DNA of 5,847 nt. It comes from Candidatus Sumerlaeota bacterium (GTDB lineage Bacteria > Sumerlaeota > T1SED10-198M). A program made the position numbers and the translations under genes. Below, piece after piece: positions 1-5,614 of this stretch. Each line of letters opens with the position of its first letter. Position 1 is the stretch's first letter. The notes below the pieces were generated by a model that was not told the DNA's origin, searched no databases, and was given only the letters and a program-made list of their open reading frames with translations. The DNA lies in assembly GCA_003554345.1 (NCBI GenBank), contig PWGE01000317.1:1-5847 (forward strand). Direction: 5' to 3'.

Positions 1-26
1 CCGGGGTTTGTTTGTCTTTATTCCCT

Positions 27-87
27 ATCCTGACTATCCTGTTCATCGATGCAAATTTTCTGGTTTCTTATTCTTTCTGGCCTTATC
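27..87. repeat. ATCCTG-type nonamer repeat element, copy A
   Basis: Three nonamers run in exact 9-bp register from 27: ATCCTGACT, ATCCTGTTC and ATCGATGCA. A TTTTCTGG-containing pyrimidine-rich tract follows. The 27-bp segment 44-70 is identical to 2130-2156, and the following TTCTTTCTGG stretch resembles copy C near 2524. The element lies just past the 3' end of the minus-strand membrane-protein gene and has no coding potential I trust. Degenerate ATCCTG nonamer arrays are a familiar type of intergenic repeat in environmental bacterial genomes; their function here is unknown. Confidence 0.75.
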
Positions 88-159
88 TTGACTTCATCCC
101 CGTATCATTGATGTAAAACACTTTTTCAGAACGCCATCCCTCTGCAAATGATACCGCTG

Positions 160-1701
160 CTACGATCTCAGGAAGATTTTTTTCTTTGTCAGGAAGTGAA
201 CAACCAGTGCAACCAGAAAGGTGTATAAAAGCCCCTGCAGGGCACCAGCCCAGGGCTCAGTCAAAATAGGACCAAACACCGCCGGAAAGAAACGATCAAG
301 CAGAACCACTATGCCAAGAATATTTAACAGTGGTTGTACTAAGTTAGCCCATCCTACATACGCCACCATCGGATTCTGACCATTGGTTATGAGCAGATTG
401 AACCACCTTTTACGGAATATATCAATGATAATGGTGAAGGACGCCAGGAGAAAAAGTGCCATGCCGCTGTTTACGAAAAGATAGCTGATAGTGACAGGAT
501 CTTTCTTTATACCTTCATCATACGGTTCAAATAACAATCCCAGGAGTATCCAGAATATTCCCCACTGAACAAGGCGTTTTAGAAATTGCTCAGCCCAGCT
601 GCGGGATGAACGAACCAGGTACAGCGATACACCCGTTAACACGGTAAAGCTTAAAAGCGTGTAAGGTACCCAACGGGTATGGAGTCCATTGACAAGCACA
701 ATTATGAAAGCCACCATAACCCCCGCAATCAACCACAATCGTTGCCTGTCCCAGCTTAGTGACTTTTGAGGATGCTCTTTTCTTAATGTCTGCATCCATT
801 CCAGCAAGAAGTCTCCGGCAATAGTGCCGGGAATAACAATAAATAAATACTTCATGGTGCCAATTTTCACCAGCCAATCAAACTCCACCAGCCAGGATAA
901 CCAAGCGGGTACATTGTCAGGGTCAATACCCGGTATGCTTGTTAATGTCCATATACTCTGGACCCAGCCACTTTCCCCGGAAGCCAGGACAGCTCCCATA
1001 ACTATCCCCATGCAGCCAAGACGCAGGAGGATACTCTTGCGGGTAAACAACCAGATAAACGAACCATACACCGCGACATTTGCTAATATCATGATAATGA
1101 TATCACTTCGGTAAAGATCAAAAGTGCTCCCGTCCGGCTGTTCCCACAGGTATAAAACAATAGCCAGTGCCAGCCAGCCAGCAATCTGGATGGTGTACTT
1201 CAAGCCGGCAGACAACTTGCCCGGAAAACGCCCCCAGACAAGGAACAAGAGCAGAAAACCACCAATCGCGGCAAACCAGGTGCCTGTCTCAGGACTGGGA
1301 TTTATAGAATATGGCCGTATATGCTGAAGATATATACCAAACGCCCCCAGCAAAAAACCTCTTTTTATAATAAAAAGAACCAGCCTGCTTGTAGAAACCC
1401 CACGGGAAATTCTTTTAGAAAAAGCAAGAGGAATAGCAGCTCCCAGGGCAAACAGGAAAAAGGGGAATACAAGGTCGACCCAGGTGATACCAGGAACAGG
1501 TATAAAATCATGCGCTGGTGGCGGGGTCTGGGCGTGATACATCCATTCCGGCAAAATCCCCCTGGGAATAACGCCCGATAATACCATCGTTAAAATGGCA
1601 AAACCCCTAAGGGCATCCAGTGCCAGGGCTCGCTGTGCTGTCAGTGTACCTTGTGTGGAGTTCATAATAAATAATACCGCTCCTTTACTAAAACGTTTCA
1701 A
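160..1701 (-). CDS. DUF5009 / COG4299 family polytopic membrane protein (HGSNAT-related putative acyltransferase)
   Basis: This 513-residue, very hydrophobic protein has about 12-14 predicted membrane segments (roughly residues 31-47, 72-92, 106-125, 142-156, 170-186, 199-219, 226-240, 280-299, 321-339, 345-363, 378-392, 403-427, 443-466 and 486-505). Family hallmarks are the N-terminal RALALDALRGFAILTMVLSG, then GITWVDLVFPFFLFALG (71-87), then GQNPMVAYVGW (441-451). These resemble the heparan-alpha-glucosaminide N-acetyltransferase superfamily, whose members move acetyl groups across membranes onto amino sugars. His56, in MYHAQ before the VDLVFPFF segment, is a candidate for the conserved active-site His of that family; this is inference. 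The true substrate is unknown. The TTG start at 1701 is chosen because AGGAG lies 6 nt upstream. An in-frame ATG at 1665 (Met13) has AAAGGAG about 14 nt away, which is too far. The stop is TAG at 162-160. The gene is transcribed alone, divergently from the efflux operon, and its length is ordinary for the family. Confidence 0.85.
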   Translation of the reverse strand: MKRFSKGAVLFIMNSTQGTLTAQRALALDALRGFAILTMVLSGVIPRGILPEWMYHAQTPPPAHDFIPVPGITWVDLVFPFFLFALGAAIPLAFSKRISRGVSTSRLVLFIIKRGFLLGAFGIYLQHIRPYSINPSPETGTWFAAIGGFLLLFLVWGRFPGKLSAGLKYTIQIAGWLALAIVLYLWEQPDGSTFDLYRSDIIIMILANVAVYGSFIWLFTRKSILLRLGCMGIVMGAVLASGESGWVQSIWTLTSIPGIDPDNVPAWLSWLVEFDWLVKIGTMKYLFIVIPGTIAGDFLLEWMQTLRKEHPQKSLSWDRQRLWLIAGVMVAFIIVLVNGLHTRWVPYTLLSFTVLTGVSLYLVRSSRSWAEQFLKRLVQWGIFWILLGLLFEPYDEGIKKDPVTISYLFVNSGMALFLLASFTIIIDIFRKRWFNLLITNGQNPMVAYVGWANLVQPLLNILGIVVLLDRFFPAVFGPILTEPWAGALQGLLYTFLVALVVHFLTKKKIFLRS

Positions 1702-1705
1702 ATAA

Positions 1706-1712
1706 TGCTCCT
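1706..1712 (-). promoter_or_regulatory. Shine-Dalgarno supporting a TTG start
   Basis: On the minus strand this reads AATAGGAGC, with AGGAG separated from the TTG at 1701-1699 by 6 nt. That spacing favours the TTG over the ATG twelve codons downstream. A second AAAGGAG inside the first codons sits too far from that ATG for efficient use, but translation from both starts cannot be excluded. Confidence 0.6.
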
Positions 1713-1753
1713 ATTGTAATTTAAAAAAGCAGAATAAAAAGGGGAAGAAGCCA

Positions 1754-1781
1754 ATTTTAAAAACTTGAAATTTCCTGCCAA
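1754..1781 (-). promoter_or_regulatory. Candidate sigma-70-like promoter for the DUF5009 gene
   Basis: Read on the minus strand, TTGGCA (1781-1776) and TAAAAT (1759-1754) are separated by 16 bp, about 50 nt upstream of the TTG start. Both boxes are close to consensus, but the region is AT-rich and such matches arise by chance, so this is a suggestion only. Confidence 0.35.
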
Positions 1782-1870
1782 TACCTTTTAGAGGGTTTTT
1801 CGTAAACACTTGAAAGATACCGTATTAAAAAATAAACGTGAAAAGAGATTTATGATAAAAATAATATTAT

Positions 1871-1906
1871 GACCGATAAGACCAATAAGAGATATAGGAT
1901 CACGGA
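1871..1906. repeat. Degenerate GACCNATAA-type nonamer run
   Basis: Four consecutive 9-bp units start at 1871, 1880, 1889 and 1898: GACCGATAA, GACCAATAA, GAGATATAG and GATCACGGA. The first two differ at one base and the later units are increasingly diverged. The base composition differs from the ATCCTG nonamers elsewhere in the window, so this is probably a separate family. Confidence 0.55.
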
Positions 1907-1920
1907 ATTAGACAGACTCA

Positions 1921-1942
1921 AATAGTCTTATTTTCAGAGGAG
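1921..1942. repeat. 22-bp direct repeat, left copy
   Basis: This segment runs from AATAGTC to TTTTCAGAGGAG and matches 2399-2420 in the same orientation with a single difference (C at 1927, T at 2405). It sits directly left of the 25-bp hairpin. Confidence 0.7.
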
Positions 1943-1946
1943 TTAT

Positions 1947-1971
1947 TGGCGCCAACTCAGAGTTGGCGCCA
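1947..1971. repeat. Perfect GC-rich hairpin (12-bp arms, 1-nt centre)
   Basis: Arm 1947-1958 (TGGCGCCAACTC) is the exact reverse complement of 1960-1971, around a central A at 1959. The innermost pairs would open into a small loop, leaving a strong GC-rich stem. There is no T-tract on either side and both neighbouring genes are transcribed away from it, so it is not a conventional terminator. A REP-like repeat or a remnant of a small mobile element is more likely. Confidence 0.8.
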
Positions 1972-1982
1972 CCAATCATGAT

Positions 1983-1998
1983 TCCGCCAGAGTGAACT
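1983..1998. repeat. 16-bp inverted repeat, left arm
   Basis: TCCGCCAGAGTGAACT is the exact reverse complement of 2299-2314. A looser relative of the right arm occurs at 2237-2263. The two exact arms bracket 332 bp that contain nonamer element B and no gene. Confidence 0.75.
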
Positions 1999-2112
1999 GT
2001 AAGTCGGGGATCGGCGCTCCCGGGGAAAGTGAATATTTTACTACTGGTTTTCTTTATTTTTTACATTGTTTTTCTATAAAATCTGCTTCTTGCAGATTTT
2101 TCTGAGGTCTTT

Positions 2113-2207
2113 ATCCTCTTCATCCTGTGCATCGATGCAAATTTTCTGGTTTCTTAATCTTTTTGTTCTTATCCTGTTTTCATCATGTATATCCTTGTTA
2201 CATCTTC
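2113..2207. repeat. ATCCTG-type nonamer repeat element, copy B
   Basis: Exact 9-bp units start at 2113 (ATCCTCTTC), 2122 (ATCCTGTGC) and 2131 (ATCGATGCA). A pyrimidine-rich spacer follows, then a second set at 2171 (11 bp), 2182 (ATCATGTAT) and 2191 (ATCCTTGTT). The core at 2130-2156 is identical over 27 bp to copy A at 44-70, in the same orientation, about 2.1 kb away. Confidence 0.75.
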
Positions 2208-2236
2208 TTTTCGCCGGGGCTGATTTTCTTTCTTCT

Positions 2237-2263
2237 TGAAAGTCCTTCTCTGGCGGGTTTGCA
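2237..2263. repeat. Diverged copy of the CTCTGGCGG repeat
   Basis: TGAAAGTCCTTCTCTGGCGG followed by GTTTGCA resembles 2295-2320 (TGAAAGTTCACTCTGGCGG followed by ATTTGCG) in the same orientation. It differs by one short insertion and a few substitutions. Confidence 0.55.
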
Positions 2264-2298
2264 ATTTTCTTTAAAATTTTTTATAAGATATTCCTGAA

Positions 2299-2314
2299 AG
2301 TTCACTCTGGCGGA
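2299..2314. repeat. 16-bp inverted repeat, right arm
   Basis: AGTTCACTCTGGCGGA pairs exactly with 1983-1998. It is embedded in the longer copy at 2295-2320 of the CTCTGGCGG repeat family. Confidence 0.75.
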
Positions 2315-2363
2315 TTTGCGGGCTTGGCGAGCGTGATACATTCTTATTCTTTGTTCTTTCCCA

Positions 2364-2398
2364 TTCTGACTACTGTCTCCTGCATTCTGACTCCTGAG
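2364..2398. repeat. Heptamer tandem repeat with strictly spaced CTG
   Basis: CTG occurs at 2366, 2373, 2380, 2387 and 2394, an exact 7-bp period across five units. Unit 1 (from 2364) and unit 4 (from 2385) are both TTCTGAC; the others fit a loose NNCTGNN pattern. Short tandem heptamers of this kind are known as intergenic repeats in various bacteria. Confidence 0.65.
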
Positions 2399-2420
2399 AA
2401 TAGTTTTATTTTCAGAGGAG
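2399..2420. repeat. 22-bp direct repeat, right copy
   Basis: This matches 1921-1942 at 21 of 22 positions in the same orientation. It follows the heptamer array directly. Confidence 0.7.
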
Positions 2421-2479
2421 AATATACCACGAAAAGCAAATAAAAACTCGAAATAAAGATAATATTCTCTTTTTCTGAT

Positions 2480-2557
2480 ATCCTGTACATCCTCTCTTCC
2501 ATCGATGCAATTTTCTATATTTTTCTTTCTGGACTTATTCCGTAAATCCTTGTTGTG
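2480..2557. repeat. ATCCTG-type nonamer repeat element, copy C (diverged)
   Basis: Units are ATCCTGTAC (2480), a 12-bp unit (2489) and ATCGATGCA (2501). A pyrimidine-rich stretch follows, then AATCCTTGTTG near 2545. The core CATCGATGCAA-TTTTCT (2500-2516) lacks one A found in copies A and B. The following TCTTTCTGGACTTAT matches copy A better than copy B. Confidence 0.6.
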
Positions 2558-2650
2558 TTTTTTTCTGGCTATCTTCTTTCTTTTCCCGGATTTTATTTTC
2601 AGAAAAAAATGAGATATGACATCAAGCTTAAACAATGTTTTCCTGATCAC

Positions 2651-2683
2651 TTCATGGCATGAATAGTTCCCAGAATACGGGAA
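2651..2683. promoter_or_regulatory. Two short dyads upstream of the efflux promoter
   Basis: TTCATG-G-CATGAA (2651-2663) is a perfect 6-1-6 palindrome. Directly after it, TTCCC (2667-2671) and GGGAA (2679-2683) form a 5-bp dyad with a 7-bp spacer. They could be regulator binding sites far upstream of the promoter, but short dyads like these can arise by chance. Confidence 0.25.
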
Positions 2684-2745
2684 AGAATGTCACTACCCCT
2701 TTTGTATGATTCCCCCAGAAATATACATGGATAATGTCGTGGCAT

Positions 2746-2773
2746 TTGAAAACAAGCTATTTTATAATAAAAT
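2746..2773 (+). promoter_or_regulatory. Candidate sigma-70-like promoter of the efflux operon
   Basis: TTGAAA (2746-2751) and TAAAAT (2768-2773) are separated by 16 bp, placing the transcript start near 2780, about 35 nt before the channel ATG. A perfect TATAAT also lies at 2763-2768, but no good -35 box stands at the right distance from it. The operator-like dyad at 2775-2786 immediately follows the -10 box. Confidence 0.5.
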
Positions 2774-2774
2774 A

Positions 2775-2786
2775 GAACGAACGTTC
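2775..2786. promoter_or_regulatory. Operator-like dyad GAACG-AA-CGTTC, possible TetR-family site
   Basis: Five-base arms GAACG and CGTTC are exact inverted copies around a central AA, and a second partial match follows outside (T2773 with A2788, A2772 with T2789). The dyad overlaps the expected transcription start of the efflux promoter, where a repressor would block initiation. TetR-family repressors commonly control RND operons through sites of similar form, but no regulator gene lies in the window, so the protein that binds is inferred only. Confidence 0.45.
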
Positions 2787-2813
2787 AATAAAATATACGC
2801 AGGTTGCTGATTT

Positions 2814-4280
2814 ATGCGCAGAGTGCTGTTCAAAAGTAAATTTCATGTTTTCGTCCTTCTATTTTGTACCGGAGCCCTGCTCTTCACAGGGTGCCGTTCT
2901 CTTTCCGGTGAAAAAAGGCGTTTAGAAGAAAGTACTTATTTCAGGGAAAAACTGCGTGAAAGAACCGCTACTTATGAGGAAAAATACCAGGGGGAAGTCT
3001 CCCTTGAAGACTGCTGGGAAATTGCCCGCCAGGAAAGCATCCCGCTGAGAAGCCAGGACCTTAGCAGAGAAATAAGCCGCCTTCAAAGACACATTGCCTT
3101 TGCCAATTTCCTGCCGGTAGTGGAAGCCGAAATGGATTATACCGCCTGGCACAGACAACCCGCTACTGATATCAGCGACATGGATGTAACACTCTTTGAT
3201 CGCTTTGTTGTTCCTCTTCCTATCGATTACCTCCCCCTTCACGATAAAAGAATGCGAAATGCCGCCGTTTCAGCTCATATGCCCCTCTTTGTACCCAAAA
3301 CCTGGTTCCTGTATTCCATGCGCCGACGGGGTGAAGAAATAGAAAATCTTTTGCATGATCTGACGGAACAAATGGTATATCTCCAGCTGGTATCTCAGTA
3401 TTATCACTGTCTGTCCCTTCAACACTCTATCGATGTCCTGAAGACTCAACTGGATGCTGTTGAAAATTTATATAGAGAAGCCTCTGACTGGTATGAAGAA
3501 GGTCTGATTCTTTCCTGGGAACTCGAAGAAATAGAGATTATGGTCAGGCATAAAGAAAATGCTCTGCAGACAACTGAACGTCGGCTGGAAGAAGCCCTCG
3601 GAGAACTATGGATGAACACGGGCTTATCACCGTCAGCACCCTTTCAGTTACAGGAAAGTGAACCCTATCATGCTTTCGACTGGACCGAAAAAGAACAGGA
3701 AGAACTGATTTTAAAGGCTTTGCTTGAAAATCCGCGCATGTACATACATGATCATGAGGTTGATATCCAGGAGGACCAGGTAAAGATTGCCATAACCCGC
3801 TTCCTTCCGGAAATTAGCGGTTTTGCCCGCTATGAAGGCACCAGTAACGAAATGGCTCGTTATTCCACCAACTACTTATGGGGGGTGGCAGGCGTTCTTA
3901 CCATCTTTGATGGTTTTGCCAACATCAATGAATACCGGGCAGCTCGCCGCAGAGCGGAGCAAACCTATTTGCAACGTGAAGAAGCCGGTCTCTCACTTAT
4001 GTTGCAGGTCATCAAAGCATACAACAGGTTACAGGACAGCCTGGAGACACAGCAAATAATGAAGAAAAGTCTTTCTATGCAGGAATCGCACCTGGCAACA
4101 AAAGAGGCAGAATTTTCAGAAGGTATGATCACTCTTTCCGAACTTTTACAAGCCCGGGCCAAAAGAGACCAGGCAAAAATGAATAAACTGAACAGTCGTT
4201 ACCAGGTACAGGTCAGTAAAAGTATGATGAATTATCTGGTGGGCGCGCCTATTGAGGAAGATTCAAAACGGAGTGAATAA
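2814..4280 (+). CDS. TolC/OprM-family outer-membrane efflux lipoprotein
   Basis: This 488-residue protein is the exit duct of a tripartite efflux pump. It forms an outer-membrane trimer with a periplasmic alpha-barrel. The N-terminus carries a basic start (MRRVLFKSK), a hydrophobic core and a lipobox-like LFTGC, predicting cleavage and lipidation at Cys27. The -3 residue is Phe rather than the usual Leu. Two TolC structural repeats are visible: SLEDCWEIARQESIPLRSQD (63-82) into AFANFLPVVEAEMDY, and ENPRMYIHDHEVDIQEDQVK (305-324) into RFLPEISGFARYEG. WGVAGVLTIFDGFANINEYR (356-375) and GMITLSELLQARAKRDQAKM (437-456) match the usual strand-to-helix and late-helix signatures. Length is normal for OprM-like proteins. 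Only a weak AGG lies 10 nt before the ATG, but the signal peptide supports this start. The stop abuts the adaptor gene with no gap. Substrate cannot be read from the sequence. Confidence 0.9.
   Translation: MRRVLFKSKFHVFVLLFCTGALLFTGCRSLSGEKRRLEESTYFREKLRERTATYEEKYQGEVSLEDCWEIARQESIPLRSQDLSREISRLQRHIAFANFLPVVEAEMDYTAWHRQPATDISDMDVTLFDRFVVPLPIDYLPLHDKRMRNAAVSAHMPLFVPKTWFLYSMRRRGEEIENLLHDLTEQMVYLQLVSQYYHCLSLQHSIDVLKTQLDAVENLYREASDWYEEGLILSWELEEIEIMVRHKENALQTTERRLEEALGELWMNTGLSPSAPFQLQESEPYHAFDWTEKEQEELILKALLENPRMYIHDHEVDIQEDQVKIAITRFLPEISGFARYEGTSNEMARYSTNYLWGVAGVLTIFDGFANINEYRAARRRAEQTYLQREEAGLSLMLQVIKAYNRLQDSLETQQIMKKSLSMQESHLATKEAEFSEGMITLSELLQARAKRDQAKMNKLNSRYQVQVSKSMMNYLVGAPIEEDSKRSE
4270..4273 (+). 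promoter_or_regulatory. Shine-Dalgarno of the adaptor gene inside the channel gene
   Basis: GGAG lies 7 nt before the ATG at 4281, within the last codons of the channel gene, whose TAA (4278-4280) touches that ATG. The arrangement suggests translational coupling of channel and adaptor. Confidence 0.6.
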
Positions 4281-5531
4281 ATGCATAAAATCTTATTCAT
4301 ATCGCTGATCATTATATTATACCTGGGAGGGTGCACCGCTGATGACCCTCCTACAACTCCCGATGTCACACCGGAAGTGGAATGGTGGGAAGTGAAATAT
4401 GACACATCGGAAATGACGCGCACTTTTCCCGGCGTAGTTCAGGCACCGTCGGAATCATATCTTTCCTTCCAGGTGGGTGGTCCCATTAAGGAAATCCCTG
4501 TTAACAGGGGAGAACTGGTAGAAAAGGGTGACATTCTGGCAAAGATAGACAGAAGAGATTATGAAAATAAATTGCAGGAAATTGATCATTCTCTGGAGAG
4601 TATGAAATCCGAACTGGAAATTATGCAGGAAGGTGCCCGGGAAGAAGATATCGCCGTACTGGAAGCCAAACTGAACGCTGCACAGGCTGCTAAAAAGGAG
4701 GCGTATCAGGATTACCAGCGATACAGCAATCTCCTGGAAAGAGAATCCATCCCTCGCGCTACGTACGAGAAAATAAAAGCCCTCTATAAGGTTCGCAAAT
4801 CAGAGGTGGAAGTGGTGGAAAAAGAGCTGGAAAAAGCTCGAACCGGAGCCCGGGACGAAGAAATAGAGGGTATGAAGTCAAAGATAGAAGCAGCCAGGTC
4901 ACAACGTCAGGAGGCTCTGAACGCTCTCTCTGATACAGATGTAAAAGCCCCTTTTACCGGTTATGTTGGCAATAAAATGGTCGAGGAACATGAACTGGTA
5001 AAACCCGGTCAGCCAGTGCTTTCTTTCTGGAAAAAGGACCGCTGGGAAGTGAAGGTGAACCTTCCGGAAAAGTATACTATAAAGGAACTCAAAGAATTTT
5101 ACTGTCATTTTAAACGGCCTCTGCAAGAAACATTTTCCGCCGAACTCAAAGAACTGGGACACAAACCTCATTTTTCCCATCGCTCCTATCCTTTAATTCT
5201 TACCCTGGAAGAAAGCGCCCGGGAAAATATACTACCCGGTATGGCTGTAGATGTCGAAATACATTACCAACCTGCCGATCTTGAAAAATGGACTTCTGTT
5301 CCTCTTCAAGCATTATTTTCCGATATCGAGGGAAAAAGCCACGTGTATGTTTTTGATGAGGAAAAAGAGGTGATCATAAAACAGAAGGTTACCACCGGAA
5401 GACTGATGCAAGAGGATACCATACAGATCACGGAGGGTTTGAAGGAAGGAGAAAAAGTAGTCCTCAGCGGAGTACGTTTTCTCCAGCCCGAGCAGAAGGT
5501 AAAACTGGGTGAACAAAAAAAGGGAACATAA
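4281..5531 (+). CDS. RND efflux periplasmic adaptor (membrane fusion protein, HlyD/AcrA type), lipoprotein
   Basis: This 416-residue adaptor bridges the RND pump and the TolC channel. The signal peptide ends in a textbook lipobox LGGC, predicting lipidation at Cys18 and anchoring to a membrane. Domains run in the usual nested order. The first lipoyl half is near 61-90 (LSFQVGGPIKEIPVNRGELV then EKGDILAKID). A long coiled-coil hairpin covers about 93-217. The second lipoyl half is near 219-250 (TDVKAPFTGYVG, then VKPGQPVLSF). A beta-barrel spans about 253-330 (RWEVKVNLPEK to LPGMAVDVEI). A membrane-proximal domain covers about 337-408 (WTSVPLQALF to LKEGEKVVLSGVRFLQP). The hairpin arms carry related GAREEDI (118-124) and GARDEEI (189-195) motifs. 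The tip segment RYSNLLERESIP fits the R-x3-L-x6-S channel-docking motif except that Pro158 stands in the Ser position. The pump gene follows after 83 nt. Confidence 0.92.
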   Translation: MHKILFISLIIILYLGGCTADDPPTTPDVTPEVEWWEVKYDTSEMTRTFPGVVQAPSESYLSFQVGGPIKEIPVNRGELVEKGDILAKIDRRDYENKLQEIDHSLESMKSELEIMQEGAREEDIAVLEAKLNAAQAAKKEAYQDYQRYSNLLERESIPRATYEKIKALYKVRKSEVEVVEKELEKARTGARDEEIEGMKSKIEAARSQRQEALNALSDTDVKAPFTGYVGNKMVEEHELVKPGQPVLSFWKKDRWEVKVNLPEKYTIKELKEFYCHFKRPLQETFSAELKELGHKPHFSHRSYPLILTLEESARENILPGMAVDVEIHYQPADLEKWTSVPLQALFSDIEGKSHVYVFDEEKEVIIKQKVTTGRLMQEDTIQITEGLKEGEKVVLSGVRFLQPEQKVKLGEQKKGT

Positions 5532-5614
5532 AAAGTCTTCCACTCTTTGCCCGCCATTACTCGTAAGTGTTTGACAGTCAGATGTATCGCATGAAATAAA
5601 GGTGACAAAACCCG
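5532..5614 (+). other. 83-nt gap between adaptor and pump genes
   Basis: No terminator-like hairpin is evident, so read-through into the pump gene is expected. TTGACA at 5571-5576 is a perfect -35 hexamer, but the bases 15-18 bp beyond it (around TGAAAT and AAATAA) make only a poor -10. AAAGGTG (5598-5604) is the likely ribosome binding site for the pump, ending 10 nt before its ATG. A tiny frame ATGTATCGCATGAAATAA (5582-5599) is too short to call. Confidence 0.4.

Larger units (their letters stand above)
1702..2813. other. Long divergent intergenic region with a repeat mosaic and no supported gene
   Basis: This 1.1-kb stretch separates the two divergent transcription units. It contains a nonamer run (1871-1906), a 25-bp perfect hairpin (1947-1971), a 16-bp inverted pair (1983-1998 and 2299-2314), a 22-bp direct pair (1921-1942 and 2399-2420), a heptamer array (2364-2398) and two ATCCTG nonamer elements (2113-2207 and 2480-2557). 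The efflux promoter and its dyad sit at the right end. Reading frames through it give Lys/Arg/Ser-rich peptides that follow the repeats and match no family I recognise, so I leave it non-coding. No tRNA, rRNA or obvious riboswitch was seen. Confidence 0.7.

Noticed and set aside
102-154. Terminator for the DUF5009 gene
   Set aside because: GTATCATT (102-109) and AATGATAC (147-154) are an exact 8-bp inverted pair, but the 37-bp loop, low GC and lack of a following T-tract in the right direction make a terminator unlikely.
824-1581. Three plus-strand open frames opposite the DUF5009 gene (824-1114, 1124-1327, 1321-1581)
   Set aside because: They are antisense to a clear conserved membrane protein, and their products show no domain or signal.
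2007-2021. GGGA-TCGGCGC-TCCC stem
   Set aside because: Only four pairs around a 7-nt loop; too weak to call.
27-2557. CRISPR array
   Set aside because: The repeats are degenerate, have 7- or 9-bp periods without unique spacers, and the long copies are only three and irregularly placed; no cas gene is present.
2198-2650. 150-codon open frame on the minus strand
   Set aside because: Its product is Lys/Arg-rich and follows the repeats: IDGREDVQD is nonamer element C read backwards and ARKSARVNFQEYL is the CTCTGGCGG repeat. I saw no convincing start signal and no recognisable domain, so it is most likely a chance frame through repeat DNA.
4899-5180. Minus-strand open frames opposite the efflux genes (also 2922-3242, 3965-4162, 4232-4423, 5306-5608 and 5578-5760)
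   Set aside because: All are antisense to well-recognised efflux genes and have compositions expected of shadow frames.
5571-5599. Internal promoter before the pump gene
   Set aside because: TTGACA is perfect, but no acceptable -10 box stands 15-18 bp downstream, so a chance match is likelier.
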